From Brucellaceae bacterium (lineage in GTDB: Bacteria > Pseudomonadota > Alphaproteobacteria > Rhizobiales > Rhizobiaceae), in contig JACKJW010000004.1 of the NCBI GenBank assembly GCA_020637755.1, forward strand, positions 1-64,000: a DNA stretch of 64,000 nucleotides, in the 5' to 3' direction. The notes beneath the pieces are model-generated. The model worked only from the letters and a program-made list of their open reading frames with translations. It ran no database searches and was not told where the DNA came from. Position 1 is the stretch's first letter. Every line of letters starts with the position of its first letter. The translations under genes were made by a program, and so were the position numbers. Shown here piece by piece: positions 11,595 through 20,282 of the stretch.

Positions 11595-12233
11595 ATGTCC
11601 CGCGATCCCGAAGACGAGCTGATTTTCCGCAGCGCCGACCCGCGCATCCACCAGACGGCCAGGATGCATGGCTGCCGGCTGGGCCGCTACAGTTCCGTCG
11701 GCGAGCGGGTTCTGCTACGCGAGGTGAAGCTCGGCGATTTCTCCTATTTCGAGCGCAACGGCGAAGCGGCCTATGCAACGATCGGCAAGTTCTGCTCGCT
11801 GGCGGCCAATTGCCGGATCAATGCGCTGGACCATCCCATGGAACGGGTGACCACCCACAAGATCACCTACCGGCCCAACGAGTATTTCCGGTTTCTCGGC
11901 GTCGACCAGGAATTCCGGGAACGGCGGCGGGCCAAGCTGGTGACCATCGGGCATGATGTCTGGGTGGGGCATGGTGCGGTCATCCTGCCGGGCGTCACCG
12001 TCGGACATGGCGCGGTGATCGGCGCCAATGCGGTGGTGACGCGCGATGTCGCTCCCTACATGGTGGTCACCGGTGTGCCGGCCAGGGTGTTGCGCCCGCG
12101 TTTCGACGAGGCGGTCGCGGCGCGGCTGCTGGCGCTCCAATGGTGGGATTGGCCCGAGGAGCGCCTGTTCGAGGCCATTCCCGACATGCAGGCCCTTTCC
12201 ATCGAGGCGTTTCTCGACAAGTGGGACCGGTGA
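11595..12233 (+). CDS. Hexapeptide acyltransferase, phosphonate-associated (TIGR03308-like) family
   Basis: A 212-residue left-handed beta-helix transferase. Hexapeptide turns are visible in TIGKFCSLAANCRINALDHPMER, VTIGHDVWVGHGAVILPG and GAVIGANAVVTRDV. The C-terminal WWDW motif and IEAFLDK tail match the family often found in phn (phosphonate) clusters and annotated as chloramphenicol-acetyltransferase-like. No C-P lyase genes are in this window, so the acceptor is unknown. It follows the CreA gene by 57 bases. Confidence 0.85.
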   Translation: MSRDPEDELIFRSADPRIHQTARMHGCRLGRYSSVGERVLLREVKLGDFSYFERNGEAAYATIGKFCSLAANCRINALDHPMERVTTHKITYRPNEYFRFLGVDQEFRERRRAKLVTIGHDVWVGHGAVILPGVTVGHGAVIGANAVVTRDVAPYMVVTGVPARVLRPRFDEAVAARLLALQWWDWPEERLFEAIPDMQALSIEAFLDKWDR

Positions 12234-12380
12234 AACGGGCGCGCATGCACGCCGATGTTGCATTGCGGAATTGATTCTTTGAGATACATCTTGTCAGGCA
12301 CCCGCTGCATGCCGTGAAATCAAGGCAAATGCGCACAGGGAGAACCCCGATTCCGGGGATGTGCGAAAGGGAGGATGACG

Positions 12381-13190
12381 ATGACGTCGACGCAAGGCGG
12401 ACCGGAAACCGGAAGCAAGGCGGCACCTGCACTGCCGGAGGTCAACACCATGACGGCGGACGACCTCAAGGCGGCGCTGAACCAGGGCCTGTCGGATTTT
12501 GCCCGCGCGCCGCTCTACGGCCTGTTCTTCGGCGGGGTCTTCGCGTTTGCCGGCATTCTCATCATCCTGGCGGTCTCCCGCTGGCACATGTCCTGGATGG
12601 TCTATCCGGTGGCGATCGGTTTCCCGCTGATCGGCCCGTTTGCCGCCGTCGGCCTCTACGAGGTCAGCCGCCGGCTGGCCAATGGCGAGCCGCTCTCCTG
12701 GGGTAGCGTGCTCGGCTTCGTGTGGAGCCAGCGATTCCGCGAATTGTCGTGGATGGCCTTCGTGATGCTGTTCATCTTCTGGGTCTGGATGTACCAGATC
12801 CGCCTGCTGGTGGCGCTGGTGCTCGGGCGCATGTCGTTTTCCACCTTCGACCGGTTCATCGAGATCGTGTTCTCCACCACGAACGGCTGGGTGTTCCTTG
12901 CAATCGGCCACATCGTCGGTGCGATCCTGTCGATGATCCTGTTCTGCACCACTGTCGTCTCCATCCCGCTGCTGATGGAACGCGAGATCGATGTCGTTAC
13001 CGCCATGATCACCTCGTTCAAGGTGGTCATTGCCAGCCCGGTGGTGATGATCGGCTGGGGCGTGTTCGTTACGCTCGCGGTCATCGCCGGTTCGCTGCCG
13101 ATGTTCCTCGGCCTGCTGGTGGTACTGCCGATCCTCGGCCATGCCACCTGGCATCTTTACAAGAGGGCCGTGAAACCTGCCGGAGCCTGA
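12381..13190 (+). CDS. DUF2189 family integral membrane protein
   Basis: Membrane protein of about 269 residues with six or so hydrophobic segments. Family features include the LNQGLSDFARAPLYG opening, the GFPLIGPFAAVGLYE helix and SIPLLMEREIDVVTA. Function unknown. Two ATG codons lie in tandem at 12375 and 12381; AAAGGGAGG directly abuts the first, so the second has the better spacing. Confidence 0.88.
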   Translation: MTSTQGGPETGSKAAPALPEVNTMTADDLKAALNQGLSDFARAPLYGLFFGGVFAFAGILIILAVSRWHMSWMVYPVAIGFPLIGPFAAVGLYEVSRRLANGEPLSWGSVLGFVWSQRFRELSWMAFVMLFIFWVWMYQIRLLVALVLGRMSFSTFDRFIEIVFSTTNGWVFLAIGHIVGAILSMILFCTTVVSIPLLMEREIDVVTAMITSFKVVIASPVVMIGWGVFVTLAVIAGSLPMFLGLLVVLPILGHATWHLYKRAVKPAGA

Positions 13191-13277
13191 CTGGCGCCAG
13201 ATTACGGACTTTTAATTTGTGCACTGCCGCATTTTCCCGCTAGGCTTGCATCATCCTGCCTGACAAGGAGATTCGAC

Positions 13278-13772
13278 ATGGCCAAGGCGGTCACAGGTTA
13301 CACGCGCACACAGATATTCCTCCATTGGACCATTGCGGCGCTCTTCATTTTCCAGATCGTGGCCCACGAGGGCATGGAGGAGGCGTGGGACGCGGTACGC
13401 GAAGGCACTTACACTGCGCCCGGCGCAGGGGCCATCGCCCACATTGCGGCAGGCATCGTCATTCTGCTTCTGGCGCTGTGGCGCATATCGCTGATCGTCA
13501 AGCGCGGCACGCCGGCGCTTCCCGAAAATGAAAGCAAGGCCATGAAAATCCTCGCGCACATCGTGCAAGGCCTGCTCTACCTTGTCATGCTGGTGATGCC
13601 CATTTCCGGCCTGATGGCGTGGTTCGGCGGCGTCGATTTCGGCATGGTCGTGCACGGCGCCGTCAAATACGTGATGCTCCCGGCCATCATCCTGCATGTG
13701 GCCGGGGCGCTGGCGCACAAATTTGTCTTCAAGTCCGGGGTGATGGAACGCATGGTGCGCCCGCAAGCCTGA
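13278..13772 (+). CDS. Cytochrome b561-type membrane protein
   Basis: A four-helix di-haem cytochrome of 164 residues. Candidate haem-ligand histidines are in the first helix (IFLHWTIAALF), the second (AIAHIAAGIV) and the last (AIILHVAGALAHKFVF). It probably accepts electrons from the quinone pool or a periplasmic donor. AAGGAG precedes the ATG at 13278. The downstream hydrolase gene is convergent. Confidence 0.9.
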   Translation: MAKAVTGYTRTQIFLHWTIAALFIFQIVAHEGMEEAWDAVREGTYTAPGAGAIAHIAAGIVILLLALWRISLIVKRGTPALPENESKAMKILAHIVQGLLYLVMLVMPISGLMAWFGGVDFGMVVHGAVKYVMLPAIILHVAGALAHKFVFKSGVMERMVRPQA

Positions 13773-13787
13773 CTGCGGGCCGGCCAC

Positions 13788-14495
13788 TCAGGCGGCCACC
13801 CGGTCCAGCCAATCCTGCATCGCCCGGATCACCGTGTCCGGGCGTTCGCATATGGTGAAGTGGCCGCTTTCCTCCACGATGACGAGGTCTGCGCCGGGGA
13901 TGGCCGCAGCGATGGCCTGATGGGCGGCAGGCGGCGCCCAGTCATCCTGCCGGCCGGTCAGCACGAGTGTCGGCGCCGTGATTCCCGGCAGCAGGGGGAT
14001 GGCATCGGGCCGGGTGAGAAGCGCGCGGATCTGGCGTTCATGGCTTTCCGCCGTACGGCGCATCACCATGGCCGTCAGCATGTCCATCAGAGGCTTGTCG
14101 GCGTGACGGGCCGGGTGGACAAAGGGTGGCACCCAATCGGCGGCAAGCGCCGCCATGCCCTGTTCATGGGCGAGGCGCACACGGCGGCTGCGGATTTCCG
14201 TCTCATCCGGGCGGGCGGGTGCGGTGCCGGTGTCAAACAGGGCAAGGCCCGCGACGCGGTCCGGCGCCAGACGCCAGATTTCCAGCGCGACCCGGCCGCC
14301 GAGCGAATGGCCTGCCACGGCAAGCCTGCCCGGATGGGCTTCAAGCACGTGGGCTGCCATGGCGGGAATGCTATCCGGCCCGGTGATGTCTGCGACTGCG
14401 ACCGGCATGCGGGACTGCAGTGCAGCCGGGATGGCGCTCCAGGAGGCTGCGTCGCAGAGCAGGCCAGGAACAAGCACCAGGGTCGTATCCGTCAT
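13788..14495 (-). CDS. Alpha/beta fold hydrolase
   Basis: A 235-residue hydrolase. The nucleophile elbow is GHSLGG, the acid is likely the Asp in GRQDDWAP, and the histidine is in EESGHFTI. The oxyanion region is LVPGLLCDAASW. The start at 14495 (MTDTTL) follows GGGAGGACG. It overlaps the upstream flavoprotein stop by 4 bases, so the two are translationally coupled. Substrate cannot be predicted. Confidence 0.9.
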   Translation of the reverse strand: MTDTTLVLVPGLLCDAASWSAIPAALQSRMPVAVADITGPDSIPAMAAHVLEAHPGRLAVAGHSLGGRVALEIWRLAPDRVAGLALFDTGTAPARPDETEIRSRRVRLAHEQGMAALAADWVPPFVHPARHADKPLMDMLTAMVMRRTAESHERQIRALLTRPDAIPLLPGITAPTLVLTGRQDDWAPPAAHQAIAAAIPGADLVIVEESGHFTICERPDTVIRAMQDWLDRVAA

Positions 14496-15688
14496 GATCG
14501 TCCTCCCGTCAGGGCCGTGGCTGCCGCCACTGCGGACGCCCAAGCCCACTGAAAGTTATAGCCGCCGAGCCAGCCTGTCACGTCCACCGCCTCGCCGATG
14601 AAATGGAGGCCCGGACGGTGTTTGACTTCCATGGTGCGGGACGACAGGAAATCCGTCGAGACGCCGCCTGCGGTCACCTCCGCCTTGGCGAAACCCTCGG
14701 TGCCGTCCGGATGGAAGGCCCATTGCGAAAGTGTTGATTCAATTTCTGCCAGCCGTTTGTCCGGACTGTCGGCCAAATTGCCCGAAAGGTTGATCTTTTC
14801 GGCCAGTGCTGCGGCAAGGCGCTCTGGCAGAAGGCCTGCCAATACGGAGCGTAGTTGCGCCTTGGGACGCTCGCGCTTGGCGGTGCGCAACCAGTCCGGC
14901 GGCGCATCGGGCAGGAAGTTGATGGTGACTGGCTCTTCGTGCCGCCAATAGCTGGAGGCCTGAAGGATGGCCGGACCGGACAGGCCCTTGTGGGTGAAGA
15001 GGGCGGCCTCGCGGAACGCAATGTTTCCCGCGCGCGCCACAACGGGTGTCGCCACGCCGGAGAGATCGCGGAACAGCGCATCTTCCTTCGGCAGGGTCAG
15101 CGGCACGAGGGCCGGGCGCGGCTCCACCACCTTGCAGCCGAATTGCCGCGCGATGGAATAAGCAAGGCCGGTCGCGCCCAGCTTGGGGATCGACATGCCG
15201 CCGGTAGCAAAGACGAGGGACGGAGCACGGATGGCTTGCCCGGCGCGCAGTACGGTGAACATGGAACCGTCATGGCTGATCGCTGTCGCTGGTTCGCCCA
15301 GCAGCAGGTCCACATGCTCCTTCGGGCACTCGTCCAGCAGCATGGTGACGATCTGGCGTGCCGAACCGTCGCAAAAGAGCTGGCCCAGCGTCTTCTCATG
15401 CCAGGCGATGCCGTGGCCTTCCACCAGCGCGATGAAATCGGCCGGGCGGTAGCGCCCGAGAGCCGACTTGGCGAAATGCGGATTGGCCGACAGGAAATTG
15501 GCGGCGCTGACGTCGCGGTTGGTGAAGTTGCAGCGCCCGCCGCCGGAGATCAGGATCTTCTTGCCCGGCTCGTCTGCGTGGTCGATGAGCGCGACCCGCA
15601 ACCCGGCCTGACCGGCGCGCGCCGCGCACATGAGCCCGGCCGCACCCGCGCCGAGCACGATCACGTCACGGGCCGGCCGCTCTGCCAC
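14492..15688 (-). CDS. BaiN/RdsA (HI0933/YhiN) family flavoprotein
   Basis: FAD-dependent oxidoreductase of 398 residues. The Rossmann motif VLGAGAAGLMCA and the family signature KILISGGGRCNFTN near the start are clear, and the C-terminal FAD-contacting GYNFQWAWASAVAA ends the protein. A TIGR03862-like subfamily is possible. The reaction of most members is unknown. Its stop overlaps the start of the hydrolase gene, and a PhnA-like gene sits immediately upstream. Confidence 0.92.
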   Translation of the reverse strand: MAERPARDVIVLGAGAAGLMCAARAGQAGLRVALIDHADEPGKKILISGGGRCNFTNRDVSAANFLSANPHFAKSALGRYRPADFIALVEGHGIAWHEKTLGQLFCDGSARQIVTMLLDECPKEHVDLLLGEPATAISHDGSMFTVLRAGQAIRAPSLVFATGGMSIPKLGATGLAYSIARQFGCKVVEPRPALVPLTLPKEDALFRDLSGVATPVVARAGNIAFREAALFTHKGLSGPAILQASSYWRHEEPVTINFLPDAPPDWLRTAKRERPKAQLRSVLAGLLPERLAAALAEKINLSGNLADSPDKRLAEIESTLSQWAFHPDGTEGFAKAEVTAGGVSTDFLSSRTMEVKHRPGLHFIGEAVDVTGWLGGYNFQWAWASAVAAATALTGGRS

Positions 15689-15694
15689 GGCGGG

Positions 15695-15907
15695 TCAGGC
15701 CTTCTTCACGAATTCCGTGCGCAGCATCAGGCCTTTGATCTGCTTGTTGCGGACCTCGATCAGGTCCTGATCATCGGACAGGTGGATGTCCTTGAAGACC
15801 GTTCCGCGCTTCACCACGGATGACGATCCCTTGACCTTCAGGTCCTTGATGACCGAAACGCTGTCGCCTTCGGCCAAGGTTGCCCCGTTGCAATCGCGCA
15901 CTTCCAT
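15695..15907 (-). CDS. PhnA/YjdM-like domain protein
   Basis: A 70-residue protein matching the C-terminal PhnA domain (VRDCNGATLAEGDSVSVIKDLKVKG), a small beta-barrel. It lacks the N-terminal zinc ribbon of full-length YjdM. Despite the historical name, the family is not required for phosphonate use. Six bases separate it from the flavoprotein gene on the same strand. Confidence 0.9.
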   Translation of the reverse strand: MEVRDCNGATLAEGDSVSVIKDLKVKGSSSVVKRGTVFKDIHLSDDQDLIEVRNKQIKGLMLRTEFVKKA

Positions 15908-16012
15908 AGTCTCTCTCCAGCCGGGTTGTCCTGACCGGTTCCATACGTGGAAGGCGGGGGCAGGGGAAGGGCAAAGTGCCCAGGCCTTCCCCTGCCGTTC
16001 TGGTGTGCGGTC

Positions 16013-16309
16013 TTACCTGGCCGTGACACTGCCCTTCATCGAGGGGTGCAGTTTGCACTTGTAGGCATGGGTGCCGGCGGCTGGAACCGTCACCTTCTTC
16101 GAGCTTCCAGGCGCGATGTTGCCGGTGTCGAAGGCGGGGCCGGAGGCCGTGTGCGGCATGGCATCGCCATTGGAAAAGGTGATCGTGTCGCCTGCGGCCA
16201 CGGTAAGCGAGGCCGGGCTGAACTTCATGCCCTTGATGGATACGGAGTGATTGGCGGCGGCAGCAGGAAGTGCGCTGACAACCAGCAGCGCGGCAAGCAG
16301 GAACTTCAT
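16013..16309 (-). CDS. Cupredoxin domain (amicyanin/plastocyanin-like) secreted protein
   Basis: A small periplasmic blue-copper-type protein of 98 residues with a signal peptide (FLLAALLVVSALPAAAA). The predicted type 1 copper ligands are the His in AMPHTAS and the Cys, His and Met in YKCKLHPSMKG. It is likely a periplasmic electron carrier or copper-binding protein. The start at 16309 is set by the signal peptide. Confidence 0.9.
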   Translation of the reverse strand: MKFLLAALLVVSALPAAAANHSVSIKGMKFSPASLTVAAGDTITFSNGDAMPHTASGPAFDTGNIAPGSSKKVTVPAAGTHAYKCKLHPSMKGSVTAR

Positions 16310-16469
16310 CGGAATGATCCCTCGGTAGCGCGCCCCTTCACGCTCCACACTCTCACCAGAACTTGCAAAGCGCAATATGGCCGCAAAAACAAAAGGGGCG
16401 GGCGCGAGGCCCACCCCTTCCGTTCCCAGCCGGACGAGGATCCGGCGGATTTTTTCCCGTTCGCAGCGC

Positions 16470-18068
16470 TTACGCAGCGGCGAACTGGTTCATCGTGTTG
16501 TCCTTGCCACCGGCCTTGAGGGCGGCTTCACCGGCGAAGTATTCCTTGTGGTCATCGCCGATGTCGGAACCAGACATGTTCTGGTGCTTGACGCAGGCGA
16601 TGCCCTGGCGGATTTCCTCGCGCTGGACGTTCAGCACGTAGCCGAGCATGCCGTCTTCGCCGAAGTAGCGCTTGGCCAGGTTGTCGGTGGACAGGGCCGC
16701 CGTGTGGTAGGTCGGCAGCGTGATGAGGTGGTGGAAGATGCCGGCTTCACGGGCGCCATCGGCCTGGAAGGTGCGGATCTTCTCGTCGGCGATGCGGCCG
16801 AGTTCGGTCGCGTCGTAGTCGGCGCTCATCAGGCGGGCCTTGTCGTAGGCCGAGACGTCCTGACCGGCGGCAGCCATCTCTTCGTAAACCTGCTCGCGGA
16901 ACTTCAGCGTCCAGTTGAAGGACGGCGAGTTGTTGTAGACGAGCTTGGCATTCGGGATGACTTCGCGGATGCGGCTCATCATGCCACCGATCTGGTCGAC
17001 GTTCGGCTTCTCGGTTTCGATCCAGAGCAGGTCGGCACCGTTCTGCAGCGAGGTGATGCTGTCGAGGACGCAACGGTCTTCGCCCGTGCCGGCCTTGAAC
17101 TGGAACAGGTTGGAGGGCAGGCGCTTGGGACGCAGCAGCTTGCCATCGCGCTTGATCACGACGTCGGAGGACTGCAGGTCATCGGCGGTCACTTCCTCGC
17201 AATCCAGGAAGGCGTTGTACTGGTCGCCGAGGTCGCCCGGTTCCTTGGAGAAGGCGATCTGCTTGGTGAGGCCAGCGCCCAGCGAGTCGGTGCGGGTGAC
17301 GATGACGCCGTCTTCCACGCCGAGTTCGAGGAAGGCGTAGCGGCAGGCGCGGACCTTCTGGAGGAAGTCTTCATGGGGAACCGTGACCTTGCCGTCCTGG
17401 TGGCCGCACTGCTTTTCGTCGGACACCTGGTTCTCGATCTGCAGGGCGCAGGCACCGGCCTCGATCATCTTCTTGGCCAGCAGGTAGGTGGCTTCCGCGT
17501 TGCCGAAACCGGCGTCGATGTCGGCGATAATCGGCACGACGTGGGTTTCGTGGTTGTCGATCTTGGCGGTGATTTCCAGTTCCTTGGCCTTGTTGCCGGC
17601 GTTGCGGGCAGCATCGAGGTCGCGGAACAGCAGGTTCAGCTCACGGGCATCAGCCTGGCGCAGGAAGGTGTAGAGCTCTTCGATGAGCGCCGGCACGGAG
17701 GTCTTCTCGTGCATGGACTGGTCCGGCAGGGGGCCGAAATCGGAACGCAGGGCAGCAACCATCCAGCCCGAGAGGTAGAGGTACTTGCGCTTGGTGTTGC
17801 CGAAGTGCTTCTTGATGGAGATCATCTTCTGCTGGCCGATGAAGCCGTGCCAGCAACCCAGCGACTGGGTGTAGTTGGCCGGGTCCTTGTCGTAGGCGGC
17901 CATGTCTTCACGCATGATCTTGGCGGTGTACTTGGCGATGTCGAGGCCGGTCTTGAACTTGTTCATGGCGCGCATGCGGGCCACGGCTTCGGCGTCGATC
18001 GCGTTCCAGGGGTTGCCCTTGGAGTTGATCAGGTTGGCGGCTGCCTGGATGTCCTGGGAATACGACAT
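16470..18068 (-). CDS. aceA: Isocitrate lyase
   Basis: Glyoxylate-cycle enzyme of 532 residues that cleaves isocitrate to glyoxylate and succinate. It belongs to the long ICL subfamily like that of Pseudomonas. The catalytic Cys lies in KQCGH (residues 219-223), and the metal site in IIADIDAGFGN is conserved. The start at 18068 (MSYSQD) is chosen. The longer frame is not homologous. It has a long divergent upstream region shared with a secreted-protein gene, which contains a repeated motif (see 18225). Confidence 0.96.
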   Translation of the reverse strand: MSYSQDIQAAANLINSKGNPWNAIDAEAVARMRAMNKFKTGLDIAKYTAKIMREDMAAYDKDPANYTQSLGCWHGFIGQQKMISIKKHFGNTKRKYLYLSGWMVAALRSDFGPLPDQSMHEKTSVPALIEELYTFLRQADARELNLLFRDLDAARNAGNKAKELEITAKIDNHETHVVPIIADIDAGFGNAEATYLLAKKMIEAGACALQIENQVSDEKQCGHQDGKVTVPHEDFLQKVRACRYAFLELGVEDGVIVTRTDSLGAGLTKQIAFSKEPGDLGDQYNAFLDCEEVTADDLQSSDVVIKRDGKLLRPKRLPSNLFQFKAGTGEDRCVLDSITSLQNGADLLWIETEKPNVDQIGGMMSRIREVIPNAKLVYNNSPSFNWTLKFREQVYEEMAAAGQDVSAYDKARLMSADYDATELGRIADEKIRTFQADGAREAGIFHHLITLPTYHTAALSTDNLAKRYFGEDGMLGYVLNVQREEIRQGIACVKHQNMSGSDIGDDHKEYFAGEAALKAGGKDNTMNQFAAA

Positions 18069-18224
18069 GGCATTATCCTCTGTTGGCTGGGTGTAAGTCT
18101 GTAAAAACCTGTAACGGCCCTTTTCGGCGGTCCTGACAGTCAGGAGACCCGGAAACCGGCCGTTGCCTGTGCTTCCGCGGATGGCAATGCCTGAAATGAC
18201 GGTCCGTGTCACGGAAATCCTGTT

Positions 18225-18261
18225 TGCAATGCACAAAAATCGAGTCAGCTTGTGCAATGCA
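18225..18261. promoter_or_regulatory. Repeated TGCAATGCA motif upstream of aceA
   Basis: The 9-mer TGCAATGCA occurs at 18225-18233 and 18253-18261, 28 bases apart. The surrounding sequence forms a near-perfect inverted repeat (GCAATGCACAA and TTGTGCAATGC). The site is about 160-190 bases before the aceA start, inside the 380-base intergenic region 18069-18448, where I see no gene. A fatty-acid or acetate regulator of the ScfR/RamB type is a candidate; this is inference. Confidence 0.45.
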
Positions 18262-18448
18262 GTAAAAATGGCGAGTAAAGTTGTGTGAAATTTTACAAGC
18301 CGGCCTTGTCAAAAACCTGCCGGCGCATGGCCTGCCCATTTGCGGCACAACTCAAATTTTAGGAATGCCAAGACCAATCATTTCAGTCTTTGCTGCCATG
18401 TTGGCGGGACAAGACAAAAGAACAATCCGGTTCAGAGGGGAAACGGGG

Positions 18449-18916
18449 ATGACAAGGATTGCAGCCGCCCTTGGCGGCGTGATGGCCGCACTGTGCGCAA
18501 CGTCCGCCCATTCGGCCACGGGCGATGTCCCGTTCAACGGCACCATTGCCGGCAGCTGCATGTTCGTGGACGGGACAGCCGGCACGCTGGCCATTGACCC
18601 GCTGAACTACCAGAACCTGACGTCGCTGGCGGCACCGGGAACGATGAAGGTGATTGCCACCTCCACCGGCTTCAACATCTCCATGGACAATCCGACGCTG
18701 GTGCGCCCTGTCGAGGACACCACGCCGCTGTCCTCCATCGGCGGGGCCTATCACGCGACCGGTGCGACGGTCGTGAACCGTTTCAACACGGACGCGCCCT
18801 ATGCGCTGAACCAGGGCACGACGAACCTCAACATCTTCTTCTTCGCGGGCAAGACCGGCCTGAACATCTTCCACGCCGGTGTCTATGACGCGCAGATTAC
18901 GATGCGGTGCGAGTGA
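18449..18916 (+). CDS. Secreted protein, fimbrial/spore-coat-U-like
   Basis: A 155-residue exported protein. The signal peptide (AALGGVMAALCATSAHSA) is followed by a beta-rich domain with one cysteine near the start (TIAGSCMFVDG) and one at the end (AQITMRCE). This is the layout of spore-coat-U/fimbrial-type domains with a bridging disulfide. I recognise no specific family and the match is by pattern only. The start at 18449 follows AGAGGGG. The gene converges on luxI with 8 bases between them. Confidence 0.7.
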   Translation: MTRIAAALGGVMAALCATSAHSATGDVPFNGTIAGSCMFVDGTAGTLAIDPLNYQNLTSLAAPGTMKVIATSTGFNISMDNPTLVRPVEDTTPLSSIGGAYHATGATVVNRFNTDAPYALNQGTTNLNIFFFAGKTGLNIFHAGVYDAQITMRCE

Positions 18917-18924
18917 GGGCGGCG

Positions 18925-19515
18925 TTACGTAATCGATGACACGTAGCGGGTAATGCGCAGGCAATCTTCCTCAAGGGGCCAGATGGCGCAAACCACCGGC
19001 TCGCCATTGATCTCCTGCTGGCCGAGGATGTCGGCTTTCGGATAGAACATGCGCGTCAGCCGGTAGAGGCGCTCCTCGACCACGGCGATGTAGTGCGTGA
19101 TGCCGTTTGCCACCCCGTATTCCACTCCGCCCGCTATGTGATCGACCGCGGATTTCTTCTGCCCCGACCGGATACGGCTACTGTCGCTATCATTGGCCGT
19201 GCAGTATTTTGAGCTCTCCCAGATGGTAGGTGAGCAAAAGTCCATTCCTGGCGGCACGAGCTCCGGAAAATAGGTCATGAGGAAGGTCGGTTGGGTCGTC
19301 GGGATCAGGCGCGAGCCCGCCACCACGTTCCCGTTTTCATCAGCGTTCAGGACATAGGTGCAGGGTGCCTCGTCCAGTTCGTCGCGTTCCTCATCGCCAT
19401 AGGTCTTCACGTTCCAGCCGAGTGAATCCGCAAAAATGCGCTTTCGCAACCGGAAATAGCTCTTTAGTTCGGTTTGATACCGGTCACGATCACGGGGTTC
19501 GATAATCAGAATCAT
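18925..19515 (-). CDS. LuxI family acyl-homoserine-lactone synthase
   Basis: Makes an N-acyl-homoserine lactone signal from SAM and an acyl carrier. Conserved LuxI positions are R24, F28 and W34 (LRKRIFADSLGW), the acidic trio E43, D45 and D48, R69 (AGSRL), and E100 (WESSK). The usually invariant Arg two or three residues after E100 is Lys103 here. It is 196 residues, a normal length. The gene follows luxR by 53 bases on the same strand. Its ribosome site AAGGAGG lies in the loop of a hairpin (19517-19540). The acyl chain cannot be predicted. Confidence 0.93.
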   Translation of the reverse strand: MILIIEPRDRDRYQTELKSYFRLRKRIFADSLGWNVKTYGDEERDELDEAPCTYVLNADENGNVVAGSRLIPTTQPTFLMTYFPELVPPGMDFCSPTIWESSKYCTANDSDSSRIRSGQKKSAVDHIAGGVEYGVANGITHYIAVVEERLYRLTRMFYPKADILGQQEINGEPVVCAIWPLEEDCLRITRYVSSIT

Positions 19516-19516
19516 G

Positions 19517-19540
19517 GATAGGTCCTCCTTGAAACCTATC
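19517..19540 (-). promoter_or_regulatory. Hairpin enclosing the luxI Shine-Dalgarno sequence
   Basis: On the minus strand GATAGGT (19540-19534) and ACCTATC (19523-19517) form a 7-base stem around a 10-base loop that contains AAGGAGG. The ATG starts one base after the stem. The structure could limit ribosome access or hold the site open; which one is not known. Confidence 0.6.
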
Positions 19541-19568
19541 TATGATCGTGCTGCAACTCAAATACAAC

Positions 19569-20282
19569 TTAAAATTTAATTAATGAAACTACCCCACGTT
19601 GTATCGCACGACTGACCATGGCGGCCCGGTTGGTCACGCCCAGTTTGGCCTTCGCACTTTGAAAATGCGCGACGACTGTCCAACGGCTGATGCCAAGGAT
19701 CGTTGCAATTTCCTCGTCGGTTTTGCCGCTCACTGCCCACTTGAGGCATTCCTTCTCCCGTTCAGTCAGGTATGTGGAGAGATGAATACCGAGCGCTTCC
19801 TCGATGATGTTGGAAAGCAGTGCGTGGGCATGTTCCCTGAAATTTGCCGCGCTCAACTGACCGGCTTGTGCCTCATCTTCGAACACGATCGTCGTCACCG
19901 ACCGGTTTTTCCCGTAAGAAGCTGGCACTGCTACGAAAAATCCGCCGATCAACTGAGCTTTTGCTTCATCAAATATCCTTCTTTCGCAATCATTAAGCTC
20001 TGTATCTTTGTTTGGGAAGTAAAGTCCATTTGAGCCAAAGCATTTCTTCAGGATCGGATCCACCATCGCAAATCCGTTCACGGAATAATATTTTATCCAC
20101 CTTTTTGGATATGTAGAGACAATAATTAAATTCTCACTTCCATCATCATCCTCCAGCTCTGCCCAAACTGTTATGAATCGACAATTTAGAGATTTCTTGA
20201 ATGAATTCAATTGCCCCAAAAGTGTCTCATTTGCATGATCTTCTGCGGTGAAATCATGGTAGTTAAACAAATGAGTATTCAT
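19569..20282 (-). CDS. LuxR family quorum-sensing regulator
   Basis: A 237-residue transcription factor with an N-terminal autoinducer-binding domain and a C-terminal LuxR helix-turn-helix. The ligand-pocket pattern is visible in YPKRWIKYYSVNGFAMVDPIL (W, Y and D in TraR-like spacing). The HTH is LTEREKECLKWAVSGKTDEEIATILGISR, then TVVAHFQSAKAKLGV. It lies just upstream of the AHL synthase gene in the same direction, so it is the likely partner receptor. Its start overlaps the end of a small upstream ORF by 20 bases. Codon use is AT-richer than that of its neighbours. Confidence 0.93.
   Translation of the reverse strand: MNTHLFNYHDFTAEDHANETLLGQLNSFKKSLNCRFITVWAELEDDDGSENLIIVSTYPKRWIKYYSVNGFAMVDPILKKCFGSNGLYFPNKDTELNDCERRIFDEAKAQLIGGFFVAVPASYGKNRSVTTIVFEDEAQAGQLSAANFREHAHALLSNIIEEALGIHLSTYLTEREKECLKWAVSGKTDEEIATILGISRWTVVAHFQSAKAKLGVTNRAAMVSRAIQRGVVSLIKF

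Noticed and set aside
15695..15907. PhnA-like protein and hexapeptide transferase as a phosphonate pathway
   Set aside because: They are 4 kb apart, on different strands, with no C-P lyase genes; PhnA is not needed for phosphonate use.
16377..18104. A 575-codon plus-strand frame opposite aceA
   Set aside because: Val/Leu/Gly-rich translation with no domain; the other strand is isocitrate lyase.
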